Counted from the first letter of the stretch, positions 32,510 through 40,816 are shown. The stretch: 64,000 nucleotides of DNA from Amycolatopsis umgeniensis (GCF_014205155.1 NZ_JACHMX010000001.1:5518001-5582000), one strand, 5' to 3'. Numbers and translations: made by a program. The notes: generated by a model from the letters alone, not told the origin.

Positions 32510-34033
32510 ATGCCTGAGTCATCCACCGCTGTCGCCACGCCGTCGGGGGCCGGCGCCACACAGCACGCCAACCCGCACCACGCCAGGAGATGGCTGATCC
32601 TGGTGATGATCGGCCTCGCCCAGTTGATGGTGGTGCTCGACGCCACCGTCGTGAACATCGCGCTCCCGTCCGCGCAGCAAGACCTCGGCTTCTCGAACGA
32701 CGCCCGTCAGTGGGTCGTCACCGCGTACGCGCTCGCGTTCGGCAGCCTGCTCCTGCTGGGCGGTCGGCTCGCGGACCTCTTCGGCCGCAAACGCGCGTTC
32801 CTGGTCGGGCTCGCCGGTTTCGCCATCGTGTCGGCGATCGGTGGCGCCGCCGGCAGCATCGAGATGCTTCTCATCGCTCGCGCCGCACAGGGTGTCTTCG
32901 GCGCCCTTCTCGCTCCGGCGGCTCTCTCGCTGCTGACCACGACCTTCACCGACCCGAAGGAACGCGGTAAGGCCTTCGGTGTCTTCGGCGCGATCGGCGG
33001 TGGCGGGGCGGCGATCGGCCTGCTGCTCGGCGGCGTGCTGACCGAGTACCTCGACTGGCGCTGGTCGATGTACGTCAACATCATCTTCGCGGTGATCGCG
33101 TTCGCCGGTTCGTTCGTGCTGCTGAAGAACTCCGAGACCGACGGCCCGCGCCCGAAGCTCGACATCCCGGGCACGATCACCGCTTCGGCCGGACTCTTCG
33201 CGCTGGTCTACGGCTTCGCGAACGCCGAGCGCGACTCGTGGTCCTCGATCTCGGTGTGGGGTTTCCTCGCCGCCGGCGTCGTGCTGCTCGCCGCGTTCGT
33301 GGTGATCCAGCAGCGGGCCGAACATCCGCTCCTGCCGCTGCGCGTCCTGCTCGACCGGGATCGCGGCGGCTCGTACCTCGCGATGTTCCTGCTCGCCATC
33401 GGGATGTTCTCGATCTTCCTGTTCCTCACCTTCTACATCCAGCTGAACCTCGGGTTCACGCCGGTGCAGAGCGGGGTCGCGTTCCTGCCGATGGTGGCCA
33501 CCCTGATGGCCAGCGCGACGTCGGCGACGGCCGTGCTGTTGCCGAAGTTCGGCGCGAAACCGTTGGTGTCACTGGGAATGCTGATCGCCGGGGCGGGCCT
33601 GTTCTGGCTCTCGGCCATCGACACCACCAGCACGTACTCCAACGGCGTGCTGTTCCCGCTGATGATCATGGGCGTCGGTATCGGCCTCGCCATGGCGCCC
33701 GCGATGAGCGTCGCGACCTTCGGCGTCGACACGCACGACGCCGGTGTCGCGTCCGCAGCGGTCAACACCGCGCAGCAGGTCGGCGGCTCGATCGGGACAG
33801 CGCTGCTGAGCACGCTGGCCGGTAACGCAGCGACGTCCTTCCTGGTCGGCAAGACGCCGACGCCGCAACTCGCGGCCGAAGCGGCCGTGCACAGTTACAC
33901 GACCGCTTTCGTGTGGGGCGGGTGGATCTTCGTGATCGGTGCGGTGATCTGCGGGCTGCTGCTGCGGTCCGGTGCTCCGGCGAAGGCGCCGGAGGGCGCT
34001 TCGGAGGCCGCGCCGGTCGCGGTGCACATGTAG
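32510..34033 (+). CDS. DHA2-family MFS drug exporter
   Basis: 507 residues, 14 predicted helices. MVVLDATVVNIALPSAQQDL in helix 1 is the DHA2 (EmrB/QacA) signature, and GRLADLFGRKRAFLVGL is the loop 2-3 motif. These are proton-driven exporters of amphipathic drugs or metabolites. The start ATG 32510 follows GAGGAAA by 10 nt. The frame is open further upstream but without a good ribosome site. Divergent from TetR. Confidence 0.9.
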   Translation: MPESSTAVATPSGAGATQHANPHHARRWLILVMIGLAQLMVVLDATVVNIALPSAQQDLGFSNDARQWVVTAYALAFGSLLLLGGRLADLFGRKRAFLVGLAGFAIVSAIGGAAGSIEMLLIARAAQGVFGALLAPAALSLLTTTFTDPKERGKAFGVFGAIGGGGAAIGLLLGGVLTEYLDWRWSMYVNIIFAVIAFAGSFVLLKNSETDGPRPKLDIPGTITASAGLFALVYGFANAERDSWSSISVWGFLAAGVVLLAAFVVIQQRAEHPLLPLRVLLDRDRGGSYLAMFLLAIGMFSIFLFLTFYIQLNLGFTPVQSGVAFLPMVATLMASATSATAVLLPKFGAKPLVSLGMLIAGAGLFWLSAIDTTSTYSNGVLFPLMIMGVGIGLAMAPAMSVATFGVDTHDAGVASAAVNTAQQVGGSIGTALLSTLAGNAATSFLVGKTPTPQLAAEAAVHSYTTAFVWGGWIFVIGAVICGLLLRSGAPAKAPEGASEAAPVAVHM

Positions 34034-34059
34034 GTCGCCAGGCGCGCGGGGGGACGCTA

Positions 34060-34104
34060 TGAATGGCCCGTTACTTGCAAAATTTGCAAGTAACGGGCCA
34101 TTCA
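34060..34104. terminator. Family F hairpin, 22-bp arms, 1-nt centre
   Basis: TGAATGGCCCGTTACTTGC and its complement meet across AAA-a-TTT. The 41-nt core (34062-34102) matches 6336-6376 with only paired changes. It starts 27 nt after the MFS stop. Confidence 0.8.
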
Positions 34105-34174
34105 TTGCATGGGTGGGCGGGCCGCGCGGCGTTTCGGGTCAGAGTCAAAGGTGTCTTGGGCACCTACTGTTCCG

Positions 34175-34233
34175 AAGTCCGTGAAGGCCTCCTTGAGGGC
34201 CCCAGGGTCCCTCAAGGAGGCCTTCACGGACTT
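34175..34233. repeat. Family B hairpin, 25-bp arms
   Basis: AAGTCCGTGAAGGCCTCC through TTGAGGG (34175-34199) and its exact complement (34209-34233) flank a 9-nt loop. Nearly identical elements are at 50653 and 60390. Confidence 0.9.
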
Positions 34234-34244
34234 GCGAACACAGG

Positions 34245-34359
34245 CGCGGCGTGAGCGAAGGCGTGACTCGCGTGATCAGGCACGTGACTCGCGTGACTGG
34301 ATGCCGCACTCGTGTCTTCCGCCGCTGATCACGCGAGATCCGCCTTCGATCACGTGAGT
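34245..34359. repeat. 21-nt phased array, second copy
   Basis: Motif positions 34245, 34266, 34287, 34308, 34329 and 34350, exactly 21 nt apart. The first three read (N)CGCGTGA-like (ACTCGCGTGA at 34266 and 34287). The last two read TCACGCGAGA and TCACGTGAGT in the opposite sense. Same design as 31527-31662. Confidence 0.8.
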
Positions 34360-34387
34360 GCGGTCCCACGTCACCGACGCGCCCGAT

Positions 34388-34440
34388 GTTATGAACGGAT
34401 CGTTCATAACAGAATTTGTTATGAACGATCCGTTCATAAC
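34388..34440. repeat. Family G hairpin, 23-bp arms, 7-nt loop
   Basis: Each 23-nt arm is itself an inverted repeat (GTTATGAACG and CGTTCATAAC around gat or atc), and the two arms are reverse complements around agaattt. The same 23-7-23 layout, with other bases, is seen at 50492. Confidence 0.88.
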
Positions 34441-34454
34441 ACGCGCGGAGCGTG

Positions 34455-35294
34455 TCAGCGGGACCGCGACCGCACGGCCTCGAAGACCTCGTCGTCCCAC
34501 CGGTGCGTCCTGATCAGCCGGTACCGCTCGCACGCCACCCACAGATACGCCTCGGCGTCGGTGCGGTCGCCGATCAGATCCGCTTGCCGCAGCATCTCCA
34601 CCACCGGGACGAATTCCTCGTCGAACCACCGCTGCGCCAGCGTCGCGCGGTCCGAGTAGCGGCCTTCGTCCTGCATCAGCCGGAAACCCCACGCCTCCAC
34701 GTGCTCACCGAGCCGCGCGTAGTCCCACGGATCCGTGAACACCACCGAAGCCCGCGAGTGCCCGGAAAGCGGGACGCGCTCGAGGAACAGCCGCCGGTAG
34801 TCCTTGACGATCAGGTCGCCGCGGTACCGGATCCCGCTCGGGTCCAGTTTGGTCCGCACTTCGGTGACCGTCGCCTCTATTGTGGACAGTCCCATCGCGT
34901 GCGAGACCGAAACGCGGTGGTGCCCGTCGATGATGAAATGCAGTTCGCCGACGCGGTACACCTCGATCGGCGGAATCGACTCGCCGCGCCTGGTCGCGAG
35001 CGCCAGCCGTTCCCAGCGTTCGCGGACGCGGCCGGACGTCGGGCGGAAGCGGCGGTCGAAGTCGCGGCCCCTGTCGACGCTGCCGACGATCGAATCGAGC
35101 CGGATCACCCGCGCCCCGATCCGCCGCTCGCCGAGGTAGCCGAGCGCGTCCACCACCTCGTGGAACGGCAGCATGATGTTGACGTCGTCGGGCTCGCCGC
35201 GCAGCCAGTTCGCCAGCCGCGACAACACCTGTCGGCGTCGCGCGCGGAGGAAGTCGGCCTCGGCGTCCGCCCTGGGAAAACCGGTGTCCTTCAT
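34455..35294 (-). CDS. ParB/sulfiredoxin-fold domain protein
   Basis: 279 residues. The middle region has RRGESIPPIEVYRVGELHFI followed by IDGHHRVSVSHAMG, the ParB-like nuclease-fold signature (GxxRxxA-type box with HHR). No helix-turn-helix typical of chromosome-partition ParB is evident, so it is more likely an NTP-binding or nuclease-like relative. It overlaps the upstream phosphoesterase gene by 4 nt, so they form one operon. Biological role unknown. Confidence 0.65.
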   Translation of the reverse strand: MKDTGFPRADAEADFLRARRRQVLSRLANWLRGEPDDVNIMLPFHEVVDALGYLGERRIGARVIRLDSIVGSVDRGRDFDRRFRPTSGRVRERWERLALATRRGESIPPIEVYRVGELHFIIDGHHRVSVSHAMGLSTIEATVTEVRTKLDPSGIRYRGDLIVKDYRRLFLERVPLSGHSRASVVFTDPWDYARLGEHVEAWGFRLMQDEGRYSDRATLAQRWFDEEFVPVVEMLRQADLIGDRTDAEAYLWVACERYRLIRTHRWDDEVFEAVRSRSR

Positions 35295-35938
35295 AAGAAC
35301 TCCATGATCCGGTGCCCGACCACGTTGCGTACCGTCGTCCCGCCGACCACCCGGTCCGGCACGGGTTCACCGTGCGGGTGGATGTGCCCGTGCAGCAACC
35401 ATTTCGGCCGAAGTGACTCGATCGTGCGATGGAGACAGTCGAAACCGCGATGCGGCGGATCCTCGCGGTCGCCGCAGTGCCGCGGCGGCGCGTGGGTGAG
35501 CAGGACGTCGACGTCCCGCCCGTCCCGCCAGCGGCGGAACCGCGCCCGGCGCACCAGCCGCCGGGCCCGCCGCGCCTGCTGGCGTTGCGTCCACTGGTTC
35601 GGGCCGTCGTTGTAGCGGACCGAACCGCCGAGCCCGGCGAACCGGAGCCCGCCGATGTCGACGATCCGGCCATCCGCGTTCACCCCGCCCGCCGGGCCCG
35701 GCCACACCGCGGGAAAGCCGTCCTTCATGGACAGCCCGCCGTAGCGGGTGTAGCCGGACAGATCGGGATCGTGGTTGCCCGGGACGAAGACGCACGGCAC
35801 GTCGAGCGCGCTCGCCAGGAACTCGAGATAGTCGTACGGCAGGTCACCGGCACCGATCACGAGGTCGGCCCGGTGACCGTGGACAGCGGAAGTCCACAAT
35901 CGCTCCTCGACCTCGTCCGCGACGACCAGCGCCTTCAT
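35291..35938 (-). CDS. Calcineurin-like metallophosphoesterase
   Basis: 215 residues. The metal-binding motifs are present: GAGDLPYDYLE, FVPGNHDPDL (GNHD at about 54), LLTHAPPRH and LLHGHIHPHGE. The N-terminal DxH motif is modified (VVADEVEE). It hydrolyses phosphoesters or cyclic nucleotides; the substrate is not apparent. It is first in a two-gene operon with the ParB-like gene. Confidence 0.82.
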   Translation of the reverse strand: MKALVVADEVEERLWTSAVHGHRADLVIGAGDLPYDYLEFLASALDVPCVFVPGNHDPDLSGYTRYGGLSMKDGFPAVWPGPAGGVNADGRIVDIGGLRFAGLGGSVRYNDGPNQWTQRQQARRARRLVRRARFRRWRDGRDVDVLLTHAPPRHCGDREDPPHRGFDCLHRTIESLRPKWLLHGHIHPHGEPVPDRVVGGTTVRNVVGHRIMEFL

Positions 35939-35963
35939 GCGCTCCAGCGTAATGCCGGAGGCG

Positions 35964-36080
35964 CTACTTGGTGCCGTGCGCGAACGCGGGGTCCTTGGCG
36001 ATGATCGCGATCACGATGCCCAGCCAGACGACGCAGAAGGCCAGTGCCCAGAACTTGAGGTTGGTCAGGATCCTTGGCAT
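35964..36080 (-). CDS. 38-residue single-pass membrane protein downstream of corA
   Basis: ATG 36080 follows GGAG by 7 nt. The product starts MPRILTNLKFW, has one hydrophobic helix (residues 11-27), then KDPAFAHGTK. It lies 36 nt behind the corA stop on the same strand. Size, ribosome site, codon bias and coupling to corA argue for a real gene. It may be a small subunit or regulator of the transporter, by analogy with other tiny membrane proteins that act on Mg transporters (inference). Confidence 0.6.
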   Translation of the reverse strand: MPRILTNLKFWALAFCVVWLGIVIAIIAKDPAFAHGTK

Positions 36081-36116
36081 GAGGGAACTCCAGAACTACC
36101 GAAGGGGGAAGAGTGG

Positions 36117-37205
36117 TCAGAGCCAGCGGTTCTTCCGGAATATTCGGTAGAGCAGGATGCACACGCCGAAGATGATCGTCATCGCCAGCGGGTAGCCGAA
36201 GCGCCAATGCAGCTCCGGCATGTAGTCGAAGTTCATCCCGTAGATACCGGCCAGCGCCGTCGGGACCGCGATGATCGCCGCCCACGCGGTGATCTTGCGC
36301 ATGTCGGTGTTCTGCTGGAGCGTGATCTTCGCCAGCGTCGCGTCCACCAGGGTGGTCAGCAGCTCGTCGAAGTTCGCGACGCGCTCCGCGACCGTGGTGA
36401 GGTGGTCGGAGACGTCGCGGAAGTAGGAGCGGACCTCGTCCGGGATCAGCCGCGTGTAGCCCTCGGCCAGGCGCTGCAGCGGGGTGCCGAGAGGCATGAC
36501 AGCGCGGCGCAGCTCCAGTACCTCGCGCTTCATGAAGTAGATCTGTTCGGCGCTCACCTTGGAGCGCGGCGCGAAGACGTGCGTCTCCATTTCGTCGATG
36601 TCCGACTCGATCGCGGTGGTGACGTCGAGATAGTGGTCGACGACGTGGTCCGCGATCGCGTGCAGCACCGCGGACGGCCCGAGGGCGAGCCGCTCCGGGT
36701 CCTGGTCGAGTTCACGGCGCAGCCGGGCGAGCCCCGAGTGGTTCCCGTGCCGGACGGTGATCACGAAGTCGCGGCCGAGGAACGCCATCAGTTCGCCGGT
36801 CTCGACGATCTCGTTCGCCGTCGCGGGTGACTCGTGCTCGACGTAACGCACCGTCTTCAGCACCATGAACAGCGTGTCGTCGTAGCGCTCGAGCTTGGGC
36901 CGCTGGTGTGCTTCGAGCGCGTCCTCGACGGCCAGTTCGTGCAGGCCGAAGGTCTCCGCGACACCCTGGATCTGGACGGCGTCGGGCTCGTGCAGGCCGA
37001 TCCAGACGAACCCGGCGTGCCGCTTGCGCACCTCTTTGATCGCCTCGGAATGCGACCAGCGGCCGGGCAGGCGCTTGCCTTCCACATACACCGCGCAGTC
37101 GACGACGTACGCCGAAAGGGGGACGGGCAGCGGGCGCTCGGGGGCACCTTTGGCGCGGCCGTTGCTCCGGCCGCGAAGGCCGCCGAGCGAGGGAATGGCA
37201 GGCAT
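36117..37205 (-). CDS. corA: Magnesium/cobalt transporter CorA
   Basis: 362 residues from ATG 37205, preceded by AGGAGATCCC. A large cytoplasmic funnel domain (about 300 residues) is followed by two C-terminal helices with the selectivity motif YGMNF and a basic tail (RKNRW). It forms a pentameric channel for Mg2+ entry. In mycobacteria corA also follows sugC, so the gene closes the conserved block here. No M-box leader is recognisable upstream. Confidence 0.93.
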   Translation of the reverse strand: MPAIPSLGGLRGRSNGRAKGAPERPLPVPLSAYVVDCAVYVEGKRLPGRWSHSEAIKEVRKRHAGFVWIGLHEPDAVQIQGVAETFGLHELAVEDALEAHQRPKLERYDDTLFMVLKTVRYVEHESPATANEIVETGELMAFLGRDFVITVRHGNHSGLARLRRELDQDPERLALGPSAVLHAIADHVVDHYLDVTTAIESDIDEMETHVFAPRSKVSAEQIYFMKREVLELRRAVMPLGTPLQRLAEGYTRLIPDEVRSYFRDVSDHLTTVAERVANFDELLTTLVDATLAKITLQQNTDMRKITAWAAIIAVPTALAGIYGMNFDYMPELHWRFGYPLAMTIIFGVCILLYRIFRKNRWL

Positions 37206-37530
37206 GGGATCTCCTGGGCAGACGTCGTGCGTTGATGCGCGAAGACGACGGGCCAAGCGGTCGGGGGGCCGCTCGGCGAGGCCAGCGTTCCCGGTTTCGT
37301 CAGCCCTGCCAGGTGGGGATCCGGCGAGATGTGAAGGCGGAAACGCTGCGACTACTAGGAAGCGGACTATCGCCACTGGACATCGGGTTCCTCACCTCCT
37401 TCGGCTCGACGGACGGTTACGCAGTGGTGTGGGTCGCGTTGACGACCCGACACCAATGGTCGAGGGTACTCCTCAACACGAAAGCCTGTCGTCCCAGGCT
37501 CACGCCGCGTTACTCGTGCAGGAGGAATGG
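37206..37530. other. Gap between divergent corA and MaoC genes
   Basis: 325 nt without a convincing gene or repeat. It contains a small hairpin GGGTCG-cgttga-CGACCC near 37431-37448, a TTGACG that could serve as a -35 element, and the GGAGGA ribosome site at 37521 of the next gene. The corA promoter must lie in the left half. Confidence 0.4.
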
Positions 37531-38034
37531 GTGCAGTTCGGTCGCTATTACGAAGAGTTCGAGGTCGGCGCGGTCTACAAGCACTGGCCGGGCAAAACGG
37601 TCACCGAGTACGACGACCACCTGTTCTGTCTCATCACCATGAACCACCATCCGCTGCACCTCGACGCGCACTACGCCGGGGAGACCACCGACTTCGGCAA
37701 GAACGTCGTGGTCGGCAACTACGTCTACTCGCTGTTGCTGGGGATGTCGGTGCCGGACGTGTCCGGCAAGGCGATCGCGAACCTCGAGGTCGAATCGCTC
37801 AAACACGTGAAGCCGACCTTCCACGGTGACACCATCTACGGCGAGACCGAGGTTTTGGACAAGACGCCGTCGAAGTCGAAGGACGATCGAGGCGTCGTCT
37901 ACGTCGAGACCCGCGGTTACAAGCAGGACGGCACGATCGTGTGTGTGTTCCGTCGCAAGGTGATGGTGCCGAAGCGGTCCTACGGTGACGCCAGGGGCGG
38001 CGAGCAGCCCGGTCGTCCCGTGCCGCACGAATAA
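37531..38034 (+). CDS. MaoC-like (hot-dog) dehydratase
   Basis: 167 residues. GRYYEEFEVGAVYKHWPGKT, TMNHHPLHLDAHYA and GNYVYSLLLGMSV match the MaoC branch close to mesaconyl-CoA hydratase and mycobacterial Rv2499c. The hydratase motif N-x-P-x-H occurs as NHHPLHLD. It hydrates enoyl-CoA thioesters; the substrate is uncertain. GTG 37531 follows GGAGG by 5 nt; GTG 37516 is an alternative. The CitE and acyl-CoA genes seen with Rv2499c are not adjacent. Confidence 0.83.
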   Translation: MQFGRYYEEFEVGAVYKHWPGKTVTEYDDHLFCLITMNHHPLHLDAHYAGETTDFGKNVVVGNYVYSLLLGMSVPDVSGKAIANLEVESLKHVKPTFHGDTIYGETEVLDKTPSKSKDDRGVVYVETRGYKQDGTIVCVFRRKVMVPKRSYGDARGGEQPGRPVPHE

Positions 38035-38066
38035 CGGCTGTCAGGAACCGGAGAGGGAGCGCGTCG

Positions 38067-39170
38067 ATGCCCATCGGGCTGGATGAGATCAAGAGCCGCT
38101 TGCGGAAGTTCGCGACGGTCGAGGCGGCCGGTGTTTCGCCGCTGTACGAGCACCTGGCGGCGAAGGCGTCCGAGGACGACGAAGTCGCAGGCCTGCTCAC
38201 CGACGCCCGTGGCGGTGAAGCGCGCGGCACGCTGCTCCTGGCGACAGCGCACCGGCTCATCCAGGCCGACCCGATCCACCCGCTCTCGCGCTACTACCCG
38301 TCCGTCGGCGGTTTCGACGGCGTGGACTCGGAGACGTGGCCGCTGTTCCGCTCGTTCCTGCTGGAACGGGCGGACAAGGCGCGCGCGATCATCTCCTCGC
38401 GGTACACGCAGACCAACGAGGTCCGCCGTGCCGCGCTGCTCTATCCCGCGGTGACGGCGGCGGCCAAGGAGGCGGGCGGCAAGATCGCGCTGCTGGAGGT
38501 CGGCTGCAGCGCCGGGCTGCTCCTCGGTCTGGACAAATTCGCCTACCGCTACCAGTGCGACGGCGGCGAACAGCTCACCGCCGGACCGGCGAAGGCCGCC
38601 GTCGGCCTGCACTGCGCGCTGGATCTCGCGCCCGGCGCCGTCACGCCGAAGGTGCCGAAGAAGCTGACGGTCACCGCTCGCGCCGGCCTCGACCGCGCCC
38701 CGGTGGACCTGACCGACGAGGACGAACTGGCCTGGCTCGAAGCCTGCGTCTGGGCCGACCAGCCGGACCGGATCCGGCTCCTGCGCACGGCAGCGGCCGC
38801 GCAGGCCAAGCAGCGACCGGAGCTGATCACCGGCGACGCCGTCGAAGACCTCGCCTCGGCGGCCGCCACGCTGCCCGCCGACGTCCCGCTCGTGGTGCTG
38901 ACCAGCCACGTGCTGGCGTACCTGGGGGAGCGGCGGGCGGACTTCCTCGAGGCGCTGAAGAAACTCGCCGCGGACAGGCCGCTGTGGTGGGTCAGCGAGG
39001 AGTTCTACGCCGCCGCGCTGGAGCCCCTGGTGCCCGGCCGCACCGATTTGGCCGAGCCGGCGGATCAGGCCGTGCTCGGGCTCGTCCGCTGGGACGGCGG
39101 CGATCCGGACGTCCGCGCGCTGGCCAGGACGGCTCCGCACGGGCAGCGGATGACCTGGCTCGCTGTTTAG
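38067..39170 (+). CDS. DUF2332 family protein
   Basis: 367 residues. A motif I-like ALLEVGCSAGLLLGLDKFAY hints at a methyltransferase-type Rossmann fold, and the family is annotated as DUF2332. N-terminal helical region (residues 1-100), SAM-like motif near 135-150, C-terminal WWVSEEFY. Nothing known of its target. 32 nt behind the MaoC gene, possibly co-transcribed. Confidence 0.78.
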   Translation: MPIGLDEIKSRLRKFATVEAAGVSPLYEHLAAKASEDDEVAGLLTDARGGEARGTLLLATAHRLIQADPIHPLSRYYPSVGGFDGVDSETWPLFRSFLLERADKARAIISSRYTQTNEVRRAALLYPAVTAAAKEAGGKIALLEVGCSAGLLLGLDKFAYRYQCDGGEQLTAGPAKAAVGLHCALDLAPGAVTPKVPKKLTVTARAGLDRAPVDLTDEDELAWLEACVWADQPDRIRLLRTAAAAQAKQRPELITGDAVEDLASAAATLPADVPLVVLTSHVLAYLGERRADFLEALKKLAADRPLWWVSEEFYAAALEPLVPGRTDLAEPADQAVLGLVRWDGGDPDVRALARTAPHGQRMTWLAV

Positions 39171-39273
39171 CCTTTCGGCCCATCCGGATGTCGGCAAAGC
39201 ATCGACGAGGATAATTTTCACCTCACGCGCTGCTTTATCCGCGCGTTATTCGCCGAATCGGACACGGCAGTTG

Positions 39274-39702
39274 TCATGAAGGTGAGGCATTTGCGGTGGG
39301 CAACACACCCCAGTCGCGGAGAGTGACGAACAGGAGTTCGGCCAACCGGCCGCCTTTGTCGAGTTCGATCAAGGTTTCGGCGTCGATCCACCGCGCGTCG
39401 TCGGCGTCGTCCCCGGCACGGAGAGTGCCGCCGGTGACCGAGCAGGCGTAGTCGTGGATGTCATACGGGCCGCGGCGGGCGTTGCCGACGTATGTGCCCG
39501 GCATCACGTCCAGTCCGGTCTCTTCGCGCATCTCGCGAATGACGGCCGCTTCGTCCGTTTCGCCTGGTTCGACCCGCCCGCCGGGGACCGACCACAGTCC
39601 ACGTCCGGGTTCATTCGCGCGCCGGATCAGCAGAATCCGCCCGAGTTCGTCGTGGACGATGCCGCCGACACAGCGGACGGTGCTGTTCGAAACGGTGTTC
39701 AT
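39274..39702 (-). CDS. NUDIX hydrolase
   Basis: 142 residues. The Nudix box GRVEPGETDEAAVIREMREETG (given as GRVEPGETDEAAVIREM then REETG) is complete, residues about 44-66. The substrate class is not evident; MutT-like sanitising or NTP-sugar hydrolysis are options. The start ATG 39702 has a TACCAT box 6 nt upstream and no ribosome site, so it is probably leaderless. Confidence 0.88.
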   Translation of the reverse strand: MNTVSNSTVRCVGGIVHDELGRILLIRRANEPGRGLWSVPGGRVEPGETDEAAVIREMREETGLDVMPGTYVGNARRGPYDIHDYACSVTGGTLRAGDDADDARWIDAETLIELDKGGRLAELLFVTLRDWGVLPTANASPS

Positions 39703-39708
39703 TCCCGA

Positions 39709-39714
39709 ATGGTA
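39709..39714 (-). promoter_or_regulatory. -10 box of the NUDIX gene
   Basis: TACCAT on the minus strand, 6 nt before the ATG. No ribosome site intervenes. Confidence 0.4.
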
Positions 39715-39888
39715 GACACGGGCTTCCTGACAATGGCTGTCCTGTACACGGAGAGTAGCCGTACGGTACACTTCCCCTCGCCGGCTGACCCAAGCGCGGG
39801 ACTTCCCTCCCGCGCCGGTGGAAGGTGCGGTACAAAATGAATAGCCAGTATCCGCAGTCAGTCACCGTAAGAGACAGGATTGATCGCC

Positions 39889-40050
39889 GTGAACGCGAAA
39901 AAGCTACTCACTTTCGCAGGAATCGCGTTGGTGCTGTTCTTCGTGATCGCGCAGCCAGGTCAGGCCGCGGGCCTCGTGGGAAACATCATCGGATTCCTGC
40001 GTGACTCGGCCGAATCGGTGATCACCTTCGTCAGCAACGTCTTCAGCTAG
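39889..40050 (+). CDS. 53-residue membrane or secreted small protein
   Basis: GTG 39889 (a TTG at 39880 is also in frame). It has a basic start (NAKKLLTF), one hydrophobic helix (AGIALVLFFVIAQPG), then GLVGNIIGFLRDSAESVITF, which would be amphipathic. It ends 24 nt before the PH-domain gene, so they are likely co-transcribed. The N-terminus could be a signal peptide cut after PGQAA, leaving a small helical peptide. Confidence 0.6.
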   Translation: MNAKKLLTFAGIALVLFFVIAQPGQAAGLVGNIIGFLRDSAESVITFVSNVFS

Positions 40051-40074
40051 CGGAGGAGCGGATACTCTATCGGT

Positions 40075-40635
40075 ATGTTCGCCCCACGCGATCCAGACGA
40101 GTATCTCCTCGACACCGAGCGGCGGGTCATCAGGATTCGCCGTCACTGGGCGGTGCTGCTGTGGGACACCTTCGAGGCGGTGGCCTTGCTGGCCATCTGC
40201 GTCCTGGTGTCCTACCTGCTGCCGCCCGCCGCGTGGGTGATCCAGAACATTCTCTGGTACGCCGCGTTGCTCGTCATCCTGCGCTTCGCGTACGTGGTGA
40301 TGGAGTGGTGGGTCGAGCGGCTGGTCGTCACGGACAAACGGTTCGTGATGACCACCGGCGTCTACACCACCAAGGTGCTGATGATGCCCATCACCAAGGT
40401 CACCGACCTCACCTACGAGCGTTCGGCGACCGGCCGGATCTTCGGCTACGGGACGATGGTGGTCGAGTCGGCCGGTCAGATCCAGGCGCTGAACCGCATC
40501 GACTACCTGCCCAAGCCGGAAGAGTTCTACGACACGATCTCCGAGCTCGTGTTCGGCGACAAGCAGAAGCAGGCCGAGCGCTTTTCGATGATCAAGGCGC
40601 AGCGTGCGGCGCGCGGCAAGAAGAAGGTCGGTTAG
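40075..40635 (+). CDS. PH-domain (bPH/DUF304) membrane protein
   Basis: 186 residues. A short N-terminus (DEYLLDTERRVIRIRRHW) is followed by two helices (about 27-70), then a bacterial PH domain with WWVERLVVTDKRFVMTTGVY and TDLTYERSATGRIFGYGTM. The C-terminus is basic. These proteins are conserved in Actinobacteria and thought to act in envelope homeostasis, with no defined activity. Confidence 0.85.
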   Translation: MFAPRDPDEYLLDTERRVIRIRRHWAVLLWDTFEAVALLAICVLVSYLLPPAAWVIQNILWYAALLVILRFAYVVMEWWVERLVVTDKRFVMTTGVYTTKVLMMPITKVTDLTYERSATGRIFGYGTMVVESAGQIQALNRIDYLPKPEEFYDTISELVFGDKQKQAERFSMIKAQRAARGKKKVG

Positions 40636-40816
40636 CGCAGGTCCCGACTCGGCCCCGTGGTGACCCAGGTCTTTTGATCTTTTGGGGTCGCGCGCCTTTC
40701 GGCCGCCAGGCCTCAGGGGCGCGATGGCAGGGCGCCGTCGTCGTCAGCTGCAACGCAGGTCACCCGGCCGCGCCCTGGCAGCGCGGCTCTGAACAGCGCG
40801 ATAGACAATACAGTCG

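Noticed and set aside
31527..34359. CRISPR array
   Set aside because: Repeat units are only 10 nt of conserved sequence in a 21-nt period, spacers are too short, orientation switches midway and no cas genes are present.
37206..37400. M-box riboswitch before corA
   Set aside because: I could not find the paired helices or conserved loops of the M-box; only a small hairpin is visible.
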